Source: Bullera alba (Eukaryota > Basidiomycota > Tremellomycetes > Tremellales > Bulleraceae). Taken from it: 64,000 nt of DNA. The stretch spans positions 1,120,586-1,184,585 of the forward strand of contig BCIX01000004.1 of the NCBI GenBank assembly GCA_001600095.1, given 5' to 3'. Numbering within the stretch: position 1 is the stretch's first letter; each line of letters starts with the position of its first letter. A program made the position numbers and the translations under genes. The notes beneath the pieces were generated by a model, which did no database searches, had not been told where the DNA came from, and saw nothing but the letters and a program-made list of their open reading frames with translations. Positions 31,497-43,128 of the stretch are shown here, in pieces.

Positions 31497-32627
31497 ATGG
31501 CAATCTCTACCGAAACGTCGTCTGAGCTGGCGGCCGCCAGGCAGGTTGCAGTGAGGAATCCACTCCGGGAGAAACTCGATAATGGCGAGTTGGCACATTC
31601 GCTCTCTGTCAAACTGGTCAGCAGTATCGAGATTGTCGGGTACGCCGCCGCCGCGGGGTACGATGCCATCCTTGTCGACCTTGAGCACTCTGCTTTCGGG
31701 CTAGACGTCACGAATCAGCTCAGCGTATCTGCCCTACAGGCTGGGTGAGTTGCTCCTCCCCCATTCATCCAGGAGTATGGAGCTGATGTGCTGATAGATT
31801 GACGCCGATTGTGCGGGTGCCTGCCAACACGTCAGACTGGATTTCTCGAGCACTCGACGGCGGAGCCCAAGCCATCATCGTCCCTCATGTCAACAGCGCG
31901 GATGAAGCCCGAAACGTAGTCAAATACGCCAAATTCGCGCCCATTGGCGAACGATCCGCTACGGGCTGTATGCCAATGCTGCGGTATGCCAACATCCCAG
32001 CGAGGATCGCCAATGTCGTTTGTAACGAGCTCACCGTGGTCATCTGCATGATCGAGACGGTGCGCGCATTGGACGACGTGGAGTGAGTACGCCCTGGTCT
32101 CTCTGTGGATCGGCGCTGATGCGCCGAGGTGTAGTTCTATTGCCGCTGTGCCCGGAGTGGACATGTTGTTGATCGGCAGTGGTGACCTGACCTCGGAGTG
32201 AGTGGAAAGAGTATCGAGATGTAGGGGCAGAAGCTGATTGAGCCGGGCAGTATGGGTATTCCCGGGGACTACGATTCTCCTCGACTCGCCGAGGCCTATG
32301 CTCGAGTATCTGCAGCTGCGGCAAAGGTCTCCATTGGGGGCAGGAAGCTATACGTCGGCTTTGGAGGTTTGCAGTGAGTGAAGCCTCTCTCGTCTTTCAC
32401 TTTACCATCTTCCACAGCTCCAACAGCCTCTCCTTAACCAGAATGATGACACGGACTGATCGCTTGGACGCTGTAGTAATCGATTCGACCTGGTGGAAAA
32501 ATTCGCGAAAAGCATGCCTAATGCCAGATATGCGATGGCCGGTGCGGACAATACCTTCTTGTTGGCAACACTGGAGGAAGCCGCTGCAAAGGGTCATGCT
32601 CTGACCCGAAAGATCGGAAAGATCTGA
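31497..32627 (+). CDS. HpcH/HpaI-family aldolase
   Basis: Five exons. The protein starts MAISTETSSELAAARQVAVR and shows the family pattern: GYDAILVDLEHSAFG, LTPIVRVPANTSDWISRALD, GGAQAIIVPHVNSADEA, ATGCMPMLRYANI, the metal-site Glu in ICMIETVRALDDVD, and LLIGSGDLTSDMGIPGDYDS with the metal-site Asp. The last exon (NRFDLVEKFAKSMPNARYAM) ends LTRKIGKI. These class II enzymes cleave or form 2-keto-3-deoxy or 4-hydroxy-2-oxo acids, releasing pyruvate or a related 2-oxoacid. The exact substrate is not readable. The gene is divergent from RidA, and the 2-oxoglutarate oxygenase lies downstream in the same orientation. Confidence 0.88.
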
Positions 32628-33486
32628 TACTGGGCGACGGCAGGCGTCTGGATTGGTCTCTACTTGAGGTTTTGGTGTTCATACTGTAACATGCAGGTCT
32701 GCGTATACATCATGGCGCGATCGAAGCGCATTCATTCGCCAGGCCTTCTCTATTGTGAACATGGCAGCATCCCTGTGGCCCTCAGCCAGGGACGGATTCG
32801 CTGTGCCACGAGGTCTGACTTCCGTGACTGCGACGGTCTGTAGCCGTAGAAGCTCTGTAGATTCCCCGGGGCAGTGTCTTATAGCACAAACGGTCTGCTT
32901 GTCACCACATTGGCCTGATTGGCTGGCCCGTCAGTACTCGTGACTGCACTGGATACGATCCAGGCTGCAGGCCGCCGTCTCGATAGAGACTTAGAGTGTC
33001 TCCTGGATCTGGTGAACTCCGGTCTCCGGCTCGAAAAGACCGGTCCGAGCTCCGCCGCAGCGCGATCCTCATTCCTGGAGTCGACCCAACCCCGAGCTGA
33101 CCCCGAGATTGCCTTATCAGTCCTCGTTCCCCAAATGTTCCCCAAACTGCGCGAGCGATGGCTGACTCGCTATCTTCTCACCGAACGACCAGCTGCTTCA
33201 GCGGACTAGTGCTGATACTTGAGTTCCGGAGCGAATCTCCCCGTTCGGGGAACGGTATCAGGCGAGATGGTACAGGTATCAAGGTTGGACAACGAGGCCA
33301 GAACTCCGAGATGGGTATTGGTGTCTTGGGTGTATGACCGGGTTGGGCATATATGAACCTCGACCACAAGACTGACTGTCCTCCTCATCACCTCACCACC
33401 TCACCACCTCACTACTTGACCACCTCACCACTTGATCACCAGATCAGAGAGCAAAGTCCACACGAGTGCACCACAACCCGTTGACC
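32628..33486. other. Intergenic with a possible small or decayed gene
   Basis: An open plus-strand stretch at 32758-33209 reads like coding DNA in its second half (LECLLDLVNSGLRLEKTGPS; LPKLRERWLTRYLL-like). It has an ATG at 32758 (MAASLWPSARDG) in another frame that would need splicing. It may be the remnant of a gene. The rest is promoter of the oxygenase gene. Confidence 0.4.
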
Positions 33487-35024
33487 ATGTCCGCTCCATT
33501 TGACCCCCCGACCAACTTTGACTCCAAGCCCCATGTCCCACAGTGGATCCCGCCCGCGCCTCCAACGGAGGACATCGACTATGCCAAGTTGAGAACCGTA
33601 GACATGAGCCTTCTCGACTCTGAAGACCCAAAAGTCGTCGCTCAGCTAGTCGAGACTGTCAAGGGCGCCATCAGAGATGACGGGTTTTTATACCTCGAAA
33701 ACTTTGGTATCTCCCTAGAGCAGGTAGGTCACCTATGTGACTCCAGAGTCCAGACTTTGGAATTGGGGCTGACAGCTCTTCAGCTCCACAGGCAGTTCAG
33801 CATTGCGCAATACCTCCACCGCAATATCTCCGAGGAGGACAAGGACCGACTGCACTGGGACCCCCAGAGCGGCGTGTACGCCGGCTACAAACCCCCTCAT
33901 GGCTGGAGAGTGAGTCCACGCTTGAAAGGTTGGAGGCCTCGACTGACTTCGGGTTAGACCCAGAAGGGCAAGTACGACGGGATCTGCCAGTTCAACTTCT
34001 ACGACGAGCAATTCAAGGACGCGGACAAGATCCCCACTTGCGCCCAGCCGTTCATGGATGAGATCACCTCGTTCTGCAACTATCTCACCCGATCGGTCAA
34101 CAGGCGTCTCCTGACGCTCTTCTCCCGCGCGCTCGAGCTGCCGGACGAATACCTCTGGGAAAAGGTCGAAAGCCATGCTGGACCCGTCAACGAGGGATAC
34201 TTCAGGCACGCCCTCTTCCACCCTTTCGAGCACGACGAGAAAGGTCTCGGCGAGGGTCTGCGAATGTTCGGGTGAGCCCAGCACCTCAGGTGCGCAGCAC
34301 CGCAGGTGCTGTCTAGTGTGTATTGGGTGAAATTTCCGCTAACGAAGGCGATAGGCACACCGACTTTGGCACGACCACGCTGCTGTTCTCAGTCCCAATC
34401 ACCTGTCTCCAGATCTGGGGTAGAGATCAGGTATGGCGATATGTCAAGTACAACCCAGGCTCCCTGGTCGTCAACATTGGCGACACCCTGGAGCGTATGT
34501 GCTCTCTCTTCATGCCCAATGAAGATGAGTATGCTAACAAATGGTAGTGGTCTCTGGCGGTCACTTCCGGGCTACCCGACACAGGGTGCACTACCCGCCC
34601 CCCTCGCAGGCCAAAGAGGAGAGACTCTCCCTCGTCCTCTTCAACGGGAGTAATGGAAACCTCCGAATGCAACCCGCTTGGGGTACGTCCATCCCCCTCA
34701 TCTCCTCCGAATGCGCAGCTGACCTTTTCTTCAGAGTCCCCGCTCATCAAGCGAGAAGGCTGTTTCGAGTCGCAGGGCGCGTACAAGGAGTTCAAGGCGC
34801 TCCAGGATAAAGGCCAGTCTGTGAGTACCCGCCAATCGACATAGATGGATAGTGCAGGGCTGACGCTTGGGTGGCAGGTGCCCACGAACAAGGAGTGGAG
34901 GGAGATTTCCATTGCCAAAACTCGACACCCGACCGATGACCCTGATTTCAAAGAGGTCATTGTCAACGGGGCCAAGATGTTCGAAGTGGTTCACATGGGT
35001 GTGCGGGTGCTCCAGCCAGTGTAG
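33487..35024 (+). CDS. 2-oxoglutarate/Fe(II)-dependent oxygenase
   Basis: Seven exons. The N-terminal DIOX_N part contains VDMSLLDSEDPKVVAQLVET and AIRDDGFLYLENFG. The catalytic jelly-roll begins GHTDFGTTTLLFSVPI with the His-x-Asp iron ligands. The distal His is in RATRHRVHYPPPSQ, and the 2-oxoglutarate-binding Arg-x-Ser is in EERLSLVLF. The layout is that of the isopenicillin N synthase-like superfamily, which oxidises small molecules with molecular oxygen. The C-terminus ends MGVRVLQPV. The gene is the right-hand member of the putative cluster. Substrate unknown; hydroxylation of an organic acid or amine would fit the neighbours. Confidence 0.88.
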
Positions 35025-35859
35025 TCGTTAGTAGTCGTTAGTAGTCGTTGTACGGTCAATGGGTTTGTTCGGTATGAATGGTTGTGAGAATGATTGCGAG
35101 GAGTGCATCTACAGCACGGCACATAGGAGTTGTTCTGGAGGTGATCCATTAGGGAAGTGCCAGACTGAACACATAATGCAAGATGCGGATAGTGAGGGAG
35201 TCTAGACCTCGTCGAGAGAGGAATTAGTGGGGCTACTTCAGTCACTGGCGGGAAGAGAGTCTACCGAAAGTCAATCAGCACAAACCAGGCTGAGCCATGT
35301 TGCGTCTCGCCTGCTCAGTCCAAAAAGCCATGATCCATCCAGACATTTCATTCCGAGTCTGACTTCTACATGTCGTTGTTCATCAGATTCATCCTCTTGC
35401 CTATTCCCATCGCAGAGTCCTTCCGTGGACATCCGCCATAGTGTCTGCCAAAGCGTCCAGACGTCCAGCTCCACAGCCCCACCTCGCTTGTGGCCTGGCC
35501 AGCGAGTCAATCCGCTCGTTCCACTTTGACCAGTTGGAAGCTGAGCCAACGCGCATGCTGAGCTCATCGCTTGCTTGGAGGCGAGAAGCTCGACGGTCAG
35601 CGGAGCTGAGGGAGTGTACGGAGCTGAGGGAGTGTACGGAGCTGAGGGAGTGTTACCGAGTCTGCCTCGTGACGATCGGCGAGGGAGGCTCCTTGCCCTG
35701 TTGGGTGCCGGGTGATCCTATAGCAGACTGCTCGGAGCCCTGCGGACCAACGAGCTGAGAAGCAGCACTGCAGGGTGGCAAGCACGGGTGACCACCGTCC
35801 GGTGGTGCGAGGTTGAATCGAATCCGGACGTATTGCCGAGTGATCGATTGTCCTAGTCG
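35025..35859. other. Intergenic with a short tandem repeat
   Basis: Apart from the 18-bp repeat at 35601-35654 I see no feature. Open frames on both strands here include the repeat and have no family resemblance. Confidence 0.55.
35601..35654 (+). repeat. 18-bp tandem repeat, three copies
   Basis: CGGAGCTGAGGGAGTGTA occurs three times head to tail, the last with one change. The unit length is divisible by three. Confidence 0.9.
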
Positions 35860-36526
35860 TTACTTGACCCATCGCACCCCCCATTCTCCCTTTGCAAAAC
35901 TCCCTTCGACCACCTTCCCCCCTTGCACCCCCTGCACCTCCCTCGCTTCCTCTACACCCTGCGATCCAAACCCGAAGTTGATCAACCGCCGCGCTGCTCG
36001 TCTCGCCTCTTCCCGCCTCTCCACCGCCTCCATCGTCATCCACTTCACCCGCCCGGCGTCGTCCAGGGTGTTTGGCAGGGCGGCCTCCGCTTCCGAGCAC
36101 AAGACGACCGATCCCCCCGGTCGAGAGGATAGGGCCGAGTGGTACGTCTGGGCGAGAGGGTGGGAGAGGGCGGAGTATAGCGATGATCGGGATCGAGATC
36201 GACAGGCGGTAGAGCAAAACTTCCGTGGGGTGGTCGACGGCTTGGTCTCTTTGGCTAGTAGCCGTCAGCTTTCCCATAGCCACGCGGGCTCAAGGAAAGA
36301 GAGAGGGAGAGAGGGACTTACGCATCAAACGCCCACAGGCCTGGCAGAACTTGTTGCCAACAGCGACCCGATCGTCGGGCTTGGCGCTGGACGAGGATAA
36401 TCGACGCTTGTTGGTCATCAAAGCGCAGGAACCGACTTGACTTCTAGTCCTGCAGCTGTCGGGAATGGAGAGGCGAGTAGAGTAAAATGCTCTAAGACCG
36501 GCTCGACAACGTGCGAAAGTAGACAT
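35860..36526 (-). CDS. Small zinc-finger-like conserved fungal protein
   Basis: Two exons joined by a GTAAGT...CTACTAG intron near 36246-36318. The N-terminus MSTFARCRAGLRAFYSTRLS is basic and could target mitochondria. The core carries KFCQACGRLMP and, after the junction, PRKFCSTACRSRSR, two CxxC/CxxxC pairs that probably bind one zinc ion. Downstream come LAQTYHSALSSRPGGSVVLC, KWMTMEAVERREEARRAARR and the end KGEWGVRWVK. A later ATG near 36417 (MTNKRRLSS) is an alternative start. Function unknown; the paired-Cys plus basic helix layout suggests nucleic acid or ribosome contact, but this is inference. Confidence 0.68.
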
Positions 36527-37259
36527 GAAAGAGTGAACAACAGAAACAAAGATGCGATCGACGTTTTCACCTCCGCGTAAGACGTCATCGGGGGCAGACC
36601 TCGACTCAAGTCTCAGACTCTCAAACTATCCAACACGACCTTCCTGCCCGATATGTCGCCCTCGAAACACGACGCTGAATCTCGGGACATGATATTCACC
36701 GTGGAGTAGCACAAAGTTCACACTTCAATGGTCAAGCTTCGCGATGCTTTGATGAGACCCGTGCAGAAAATCCCGGAGTAGGCCATTCTGGATTCGAGGA
36801 GAGGTAGCCGTACAGCTTACAGTAGCCGGCCATACCGCGCCACTAAGGTGTTGCACACTCTCCTTGTCCAGAAGCGTGAGCAGGCAGCGCTGACCCAACA
36901 TTATCACTAACGGTCCCACTCGGTGTGACTCTTCCGGTAAAGGAAGGACTGAACCGAGACTGTTTCGGGTTCAAGTCGGGTCGGATAGTCGGCGCACTGT
37001 CTCGAGATCAGTATCGTTGTCGGAACAGAGGCCGGAGCGGTCGAGAGGACACCGCAGGGATCTGACGAGTGGCCGTGGGAAATTTGGGCACCACCGTCGG
37101 GACCCAGGGCCTGATCCAGGCCCATCCGACCACGACGGCGTCCAGAGTCCAGCGCTCAGCCCATCTCTTCCTCCACACATGCTCTCCGTTGCACGTGCTC
37201 TCCGTTGCACAGATTCAGTTGTGCTCGGATATCTGATTCATTTTGACTATCGACTCGGT
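36527..37259. other. Intergenic
   Basis: Between the zinc-finger-like gene (its promoter side) and the 3' end of COX6. No feature seen. Confidence 0.55.
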
Positions 37260-37916
37260 TTATTGACCGTACAGCTCCTCCTTGCTCGAAATACCTAAAA
37301 GGCAGAAGTCAGCTTTACAATCGTCCAAGGTCGCATAGTCCGTAGCTATCTTGCACTGACCTAGCTCCTTGAGCACTGGGGACAGCTCGTCGAGGTAGGC
37401 CTGGTACTGTCCCTTGTTCTCGACCTTGACTTTGACACCTTCCAGGATTCTAACGGCGGTAGCGTAGTCGTTGACTTTTCTAGCGCATCTCAGCGCGGCC
37501 TCGATGACGTCGGTGGTGGGCACGAGATCGTAGGCAAAGCAGTTGTTGAGGCCACGTTGGAGCTCGAACAGGTCGCCGCAGGAGGAGAAGAAGGTTTGGT
37601 ATCGGGTGTTGAAGGCTTCGAACGATTCCGTCTCGTGGGCATGGGCTCCGGGGCCAGAGTTGAACCTGACAGCTGCGGTGTGCGTCAGCACACGAAAGCT
37701 GTCCACGGATCTCGAAGCAAGCCATGTGCCCCTCTCCTGGACTGTGACCCAATGCTGGGTCCATCCGAGCCATGACCGGGGGGTCGAGGAGTCGAGCCAT
37801 GCTCGGCCTATCTGGCAACAAACAATAAAACAGCACCCACCTGACAGAGTCGCTGGCCGGGCCACAGCTCGGAGAGCCGTCGTTCTGGCTAGTGTCCTTG
37901 GAAGAGCGGCGAGCAT
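37260..37916 (-). CDS. COX6: Cytochrome c oxidase subunit VI (mammalian Va type)
   Basis: Three exons. The N-terminus MLAALPRTLARTTALRAVAR is a mitochondrial presequence. The mature part shows the family signature: ETESFEAFNTRYQTFFSSCG, DLFELQRGLNNCFAYDLVPT, VIEAALRCARKVNDYATAVR, ILEGVKVKVENKGQYQAYLD. The tiny last exon adds ISSKEELYGQ after LKELG. The first intron is long for this window (about 170 nt). The product is a nuclear-encoded accessory subunit of respiratory complex IV on the matrix side. ATG 37916 was chosen over an upstream non-ATG frame because it starts the presequence. Confidence 0.93.
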   Translation of the reverse strand: MLAALPRTLARTTALRAVARPATLSGGCCFIVCCQIGRAWLDSSTPRSWLGWTQHWVTVQERGTWLASRSVDSFRVLTHTAAVRFNSGPGAHAHETESFEAFNTRYQTFFSSCGDLFELQRGLNNCFAYDLVPTTDVIEAALRCARKVNDYATAVRILEGVKVKVENKGQYQAYLDELSPVLKELGQCKIATDYATLDDCKADFCLLGISSKEELYGQ

Positions 37917-38215
37917 GCGGGGCGAGGTGACTGGCGGTGGAGTTGGCTGTATGTAATGGCTCTCAGAGTATGCACAGTAGACCAGGTGGTGATGACGGAC
38001 GAGGTCGGACAGAGCCAGGCGGACCAACGGGATTCAAGGGAATCAACCAAAAACGGGGATAAATTGGGGAAAATACACTCAGCCAGCGGAATTAATTCGC
38101 TGGGCGCACTGCGGTAGCTCGCCTGGGTGCATGGGTGATGGCAGCTGCCTATATGCCGCCTGATGCATTCGTATACTGTACAACAACGTCGCCATGCCCC
38201 TCGTCATGATAAACC

Positions 38216-39461
38216 CTACATGTCCTCCATGCTCCACGCCGCGCTTTCATGTTGCTTGCGCGCGGCAGAGTTTTGCGCCTGGAAATACTTCTTCTCGAAC
38301 CCATTCGACCGGTCTACGGCAGCGTTGTCAGTCAAAGCCTGGCCAGTGACAAGCAGGAGACTCACCGACACCGTCCCATCTGAACCCAGGAGGGATGTTG
38401 AACCGGTTGAGAGGATATGCGCCTTGGTATTTAGGCCTTTTCGGTCCTTTCGACTTTTTCTTCTGTAGACACGTCAGCAACTGCCTCTACTTAAATCTAC
38501 GACTGGACTCACCGTGAGGAACTGGGCGGCAGGATCGTTCCACCTCTCTTCCTCCTTCAACTCGCGATTCATCCGAACGTCGTCTGCCCGCCTACACACA
38601 GGTCAATTGACTTCTCCGCGTATCGGAAGAATGTGAACTCACCTTCCGACATCCTGCTGACGCATCTCTGCCTCCTCCTTCGCCCTTGCTTCTCGCTGTT
38701 GCCGCTGAACGAAACCTTTACTCCATTCCTCCCTCTCCCTCTCTTTCCGCTTCTCCTCCAGCTCGGCCAGCCGCTCCTCCTCTTTCATCTTGGCCACGTC
38801 GACGATCCTACCACTGGCATCTCGATGCACGGTGACCGTGGGATCGGGTCTATCGCCATCGGGTTCCGGAGAGGGGGACTTGGCTTCCGCTGCTATCCAA
38901 GCCGCCTCCTCTTCTAGCTGTTTTGCCGTTCTTAATCCACCTCTGCGTTTCGTGAGCTGTTTCGGGGGTTCAGGTGGGGCAGCCTCGGTATCCGGTTCCT
39001 CCTTCACTGAGACCTCTTGGGCCGGAGGGAGCGCTAGGGAGGTAGCACCGACGGTGGCCCATGACGACTTTGACTTTTGGAACGTAGCTATGTCTTTACC
39101 GACGACTATAGAATGATGATCAGCTCTGCTTCAACAACTGTTCAAACTTGCGAGCTGAAAGAAACTTACTCGGCGCCTCCTCCCCATCCACATCCATGTC
39201 CTCTTTCTGCCGTCTCTCCCATTCTTCATCCTCGTCTCGAAACATGAGACCCCCAGTGTCAGTCTTGCTGGAACCACCGATGTAGTCCTCATTCCTCGGC
39301 TTCTTCTTCCTCTTCTTCAGCGTTGGATCGTTAGACCTGGCCAATATCGCATCTGCCTTGGCGCCAGACATGTACCTAGGTGAGGTTTCAGCATTGCCCG
39401 GTCTAAATTAGGAGGTGATGACTGCTCACTTGGCCGCGAGGTACGTCTTCATGTCGGACAT
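38216..39461 (-). CDS. BUD13: Pre-mRNA splicing factor Bud13 (RES complex)
   Basis: Six exons. The start [11 protein letters not shown] splices to [20 protein letters not shown] and [20 protein letters not shown]. The middle is charged and helical ([40 protein letters not shown]). The C-terminal Bud13 domain is clear: [40 protein letters not shown], then [18 protein letters not shown]. Bud13, with Ist3/Snu17 and Pml1, forms the RES complex that aids spliceosome activation and retention of unspliced RNA, which fits an intron-rich genome. The gene is divergent from NOT4. Confidence 0.92.
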
Positions 39462-39972
39462 GGTGGGCAACTTCGTATGGAGTTGAGCTCCAGCGTGTTC
39501 CAGTCGATCTTTGAGCTCAACCTCTTGCCTCCTCCTCTTTCCTTCAGTAGTGTCCGGTGTCTGGCTGTTGCTGCTCGCCTCGTGTATACGCCGTGACAGT
39601 AGAGTACTTGTAAGAGCACGAGTTGAGCACGAGCAACACATCGCGTTGCACTCTTGAGAAGCATCTAGTTGGGTGGCGAATCAGCCCCCGCGGACCTCGC
39701 CGCCGTCTTGCTCACCTTGTATTTTACCCTGAAAACCTATTCCTCCTCCTCCTCTCGACTTGTTCACCAAGCTTCCTTTTCAGAATCAACCTTTCCGCAA
39801 TAACATTTCTCACTCATACCCGCTCCACGTCTCGCTCTGGCATCTCAGCTCCAACACTCGCACACACGAACATCGAGTCTTTGGAGATCGACCACGGCTT
39901 ATACCCAACAATTCTGAATTATACCCAAGTTCCCAAAAACCCATCCATCAACCTAACCGGCCGAAATCCGCC
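39462..39972. promoter_or_regulatory. Divergent promoter of BUD13 and NOT4
   Basis: A 511-bp region between two divergent housekeeping genes. CT-rich tracts (TCCTCCTCCTCCTCTC at about 39740) precede NOT4. No TATA box is obvious on either side. Confidence 0.5.
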
Positions 39973-42900
39973 ATGCCGCTACCGTCACTACACCTCTTGC
40001 CGAACAATCCAACGACGGGCCAGCATCCAGCAGCACATGCAGCCGCGCGAAGTGCTGTTGGAGGGGCGTCGAGCGCGAGTGCCGCAGGACGCGTCAGCAG
40101 GGAGACCCTCAAGGAGCTGCAGGATGTAGTCTGGTCCGACGACGAGGTGAGTGCTGGAGCCATGACTCGGTATGAGGATACAACGCTCTGTCTGGAATCA
40201 AGACGGGCGATTGGAACTATGGGTGTTCGGTCTTGGCCGCTGCTTCCTTCTTTGATGGCTGTGCTCTGCTAGTGGCGGTTGCTGATCAATACAATAGGAC
40301 GATCCCGACTGTCTCCTCTGTGCCGAACCCCTCGACTTGTCAGATCTCAACTTCAAGCCATGTCAATGTGGTATGCAGGTGGGTAAAAACACTTTTAGCA
40401 CTCACCTCCACTTGCTCATCTCGCCCTAGATATGCCAATTCTGCTACAACAAGTTGTTGACATCGGATTCCCGCTGTCCCGGCTGTCGACGACCTTACGA
40501 TGCCAAGGCGGTCGTCTTCCAACCTGTAGACTGGGAGGAGTGAGTTGAACCCACAACAATCCCGTGGAGTGTACTGATGTTTGCACAGAGTGAAGAGGGC
40601 AAAGGAGAAAAAGACACGGCGGGCAAAGACCATCAAGCAATTGACGACAATGGGCAGGAGGCATCTTTTAGGCGTCCGAGTGGTCATGAAGAATATGGCA
40701 TACGTGGTTGGAATGAAGCTTCCAGCGCCGGGAGACGAGGTGGGTCGCACGTCGTCGTCACCGAGTGGAGTTGGCTGATTGGACTCTTAGGCAATCCCCA
40801 TACTGCGATCCAACGACTATTTCGGTCAGTATGGTAAAATCGCTCGACTATACCTTCGAGATCGAACGGCAACATCGTCCTCGTCCGTGCCCACCCTGGA
40901 CGGAGACGAAAACTCATCCACCTCGACCGGGATCTACATTGTCTACGTGAGGAGGGAAGATGCGGCCAGGGCGATATCAGCGTTGGACGGGATTCCAGCG
41001 CCATCTGGACCGCCGGGCCAATACCTTAAAGCGAGTCACGGCACGACGAGATATTGCGACTCGTTCCTCAGAGGCATCAAGTGTGATAATCAGGGATGTC
41101 AGAATCTGCATGAATGGGGAGGAGAGAGCGATTGCTTCTCAAAGGACGACTACGAGACTGCGTGAGTGTCATTTCAAAGGGTATTTCTAGTATGACTGAG
41201 CACAGTACGCAGGTTGTTGCGACCGAACGAGTACGATGCGAGGCAGAAGCAGGCGCAACAGGCGGCGGTGACGGCGGCGCTGAGTCAAAAGTCGCAATGG
41301 CCCAAGCCGTCGACATTGGAAGACGCCATTGGTCGTGAGTCACTGGATCAAAAGGCGAGACCAGTTTGCTTACTCGGTGTAGCCTCGACACTGCCCACCT
41401 CGGCGGCATGGGGCAAGGGCGTGAATGCAAACACGGCCAGCAGAACGGCCAACCCCCGCGGAACGGCTGTACCCATTGGCACATCCCGACCCATGAAGCC
41501 AATCTCGCTATCCGTCCCTCCGCTGGCAAACAACGCTGCTTTCCCTCTCCCCACGCCCTCACCCGTCATCCCCCCGCCCATCAAGGAGAAGAAGGACAAG
41601 AAGGAGAAGGCGGCGGAGAAGGCAGCAGCTGCGGCCATGGCCATGGCAAGAGGAAAGAGCAACGATTCAAGTCAATCCGCCACCACGGGAAGTGCGCATC
41701 CTTCGCCCAAGAAGAAGCCAATCTCGCTCTCCACCGCGACCATTACGAAGAACGTGCCTGTTCCATTGCCAGTGTCGAAACCGCCCGGAATACCCCTGCC
41801 CGTCCCGACGCCACCCGCTCAGCTACCGTCCAAACCGACAGAGCAGATCCCGCTCGAGGAGCCACAAGAGGGATCAGTGTCCGCGGAATCGGAAGCCGGA
41901 CCGTCATCCTCCTCGCCAGCGCCTCAGACGCCAACGCGGCAAGAAGAGATCGAGTCGTTACCCCCACCTCTGACCGCAGAGCCAATCTACTTCCACTCAC
42001 CGTACGAAGAGCCCCTGTTGTTCCCCTTCCCGTCTTCGGATCCGGAGTTTGCCTACGTCCTGGGCTTGGAGGTGGACACTTCGAAGCGATCTGGATCGAC
42101 GTATCAACCCTCGCCGTTCAGTCGCACCCTTGTTGGATTAGCAGAGCTAGGCGTCTTGGCGCCAGAGCTACCACTGCCAGATTTGACATCGCCCGCAGAA
42201 GGCAGTTCGAGCGAAGGACATCGATTCAAGAGCTCGTTCCAGCCTTTCGAGCCCATGCGAGATCTCGTAGAGGAGGACATGGAGAGTATTGCCGTAGATG
42301 AGGAAGAGGCGGATGTGCCCCGCACAACCTCGAGGTTCGACTTTGCCCGACCGTCCTCGAGATCAACGGTGGCGAGGGGACAGAGCCCATTTGCAATCAC
42401 CCGCCGAGGCACCGTTTCGGACGAGAGGGATCCGTGGGGCAGGTCGACGTCGAACCCGACGTTCTCGGGGTTGTCGTTCACGCCGAATCGCGAGGCCAGC
42501 TCGTCCAACCTCGGCGGGGGGATGGGCAGTGGGATGGGAATGAGGATCAGCGGCGGGGATGGTGATGCGAGGCAGGCGATGGGGTTCGCCGGATCGACAA
42601 GTGGCGCCACCGGCGCCGGAGGCGCTGGGTACGCCGGACAGTCGAATGACGGCTGGGGTCAGCAGTCCCAATCACAGACTCAACAGACTCAGCAAGGGAG
42701 CGACTCGCCCTATGTCCAGAACAGCCAAACTCAGCGTCGGACCGAAAGCCACGGATACAAAGAGTCGAATAGAGACGACTTTGAATCTGGTAAGTCCCCA
42801 CTTGACCACGAGGCGCTGAGGCTGACGCTTGGTAGGACCGCTGAGTTATGGCCCGACACCCAGTATGCACCCCACTTCCAGGCTATTCTCCCCTGAACCC

Positions 42901-43128
42901 CATGACGACTCGCCCCATCGACCCCATCACACGTTTCAGTCGCCATCCCACGCGTTCCAATATCACCAACACCAGCAGCAGCATTCGCCAATGGCATACC
43001 ACGATGCGAGGTCGTTACAGCAGTATCACCGAGCGCAGAGTCCTACGCCCATAGGCGGTGGGTGCTTCCCAGAGCCTCGGAGTTGTGAGCAAGAGCTAAT
43101 AATGGACATAGGCTTCAGACGATATTGA
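39973..43128 (+). CDS. NOT4: CCR4-NOT E3 ubiquitin ligase subunit Not4
   Basis: About eight exons. The C4C4 RING finger is complete: DCLLCAEPLDLSDLNFKPCQ, CGMQICQFCYNKLLTSDSRC, PGCRRPYDAKAV. A basic coiled stretch (VKRAKEKKTRRAKTIKQLTT) leads into an RRM (GVRVVMKNMAYVVGMKLPAP; YFGQYGKIARLYL; STGIYIVYVRREDAARAISA) and a C3H1 finger (RYCDSFLRGIKCDNQGCQNL, then HEW). The long C-terminal half is Pro/Ser/Gly/Gln-rich and probably disordered. Not4 ubiquitinates stalled-ribosome and other substrates and links decay with translation. The last exons run through SYGPTPSMHPTSRLFSP to a Gln/His-rich stretch; the terminal exon border near 43060 is less certain. Confidence 0.92.

Noticed and set aside
36955..36990. 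GGGTTCAAGTC resembling a tRNA B box
   Set aside because: Flanking bases cannot form the T-arm or an acceptor stem, and no A box lies at the right distance.
41366..42301. Plus-strand 311-codon frame inside NOT4
   Set aside because: It is an out-of-frame shadow of the Pro-rich C-terminal exon of NOT4.
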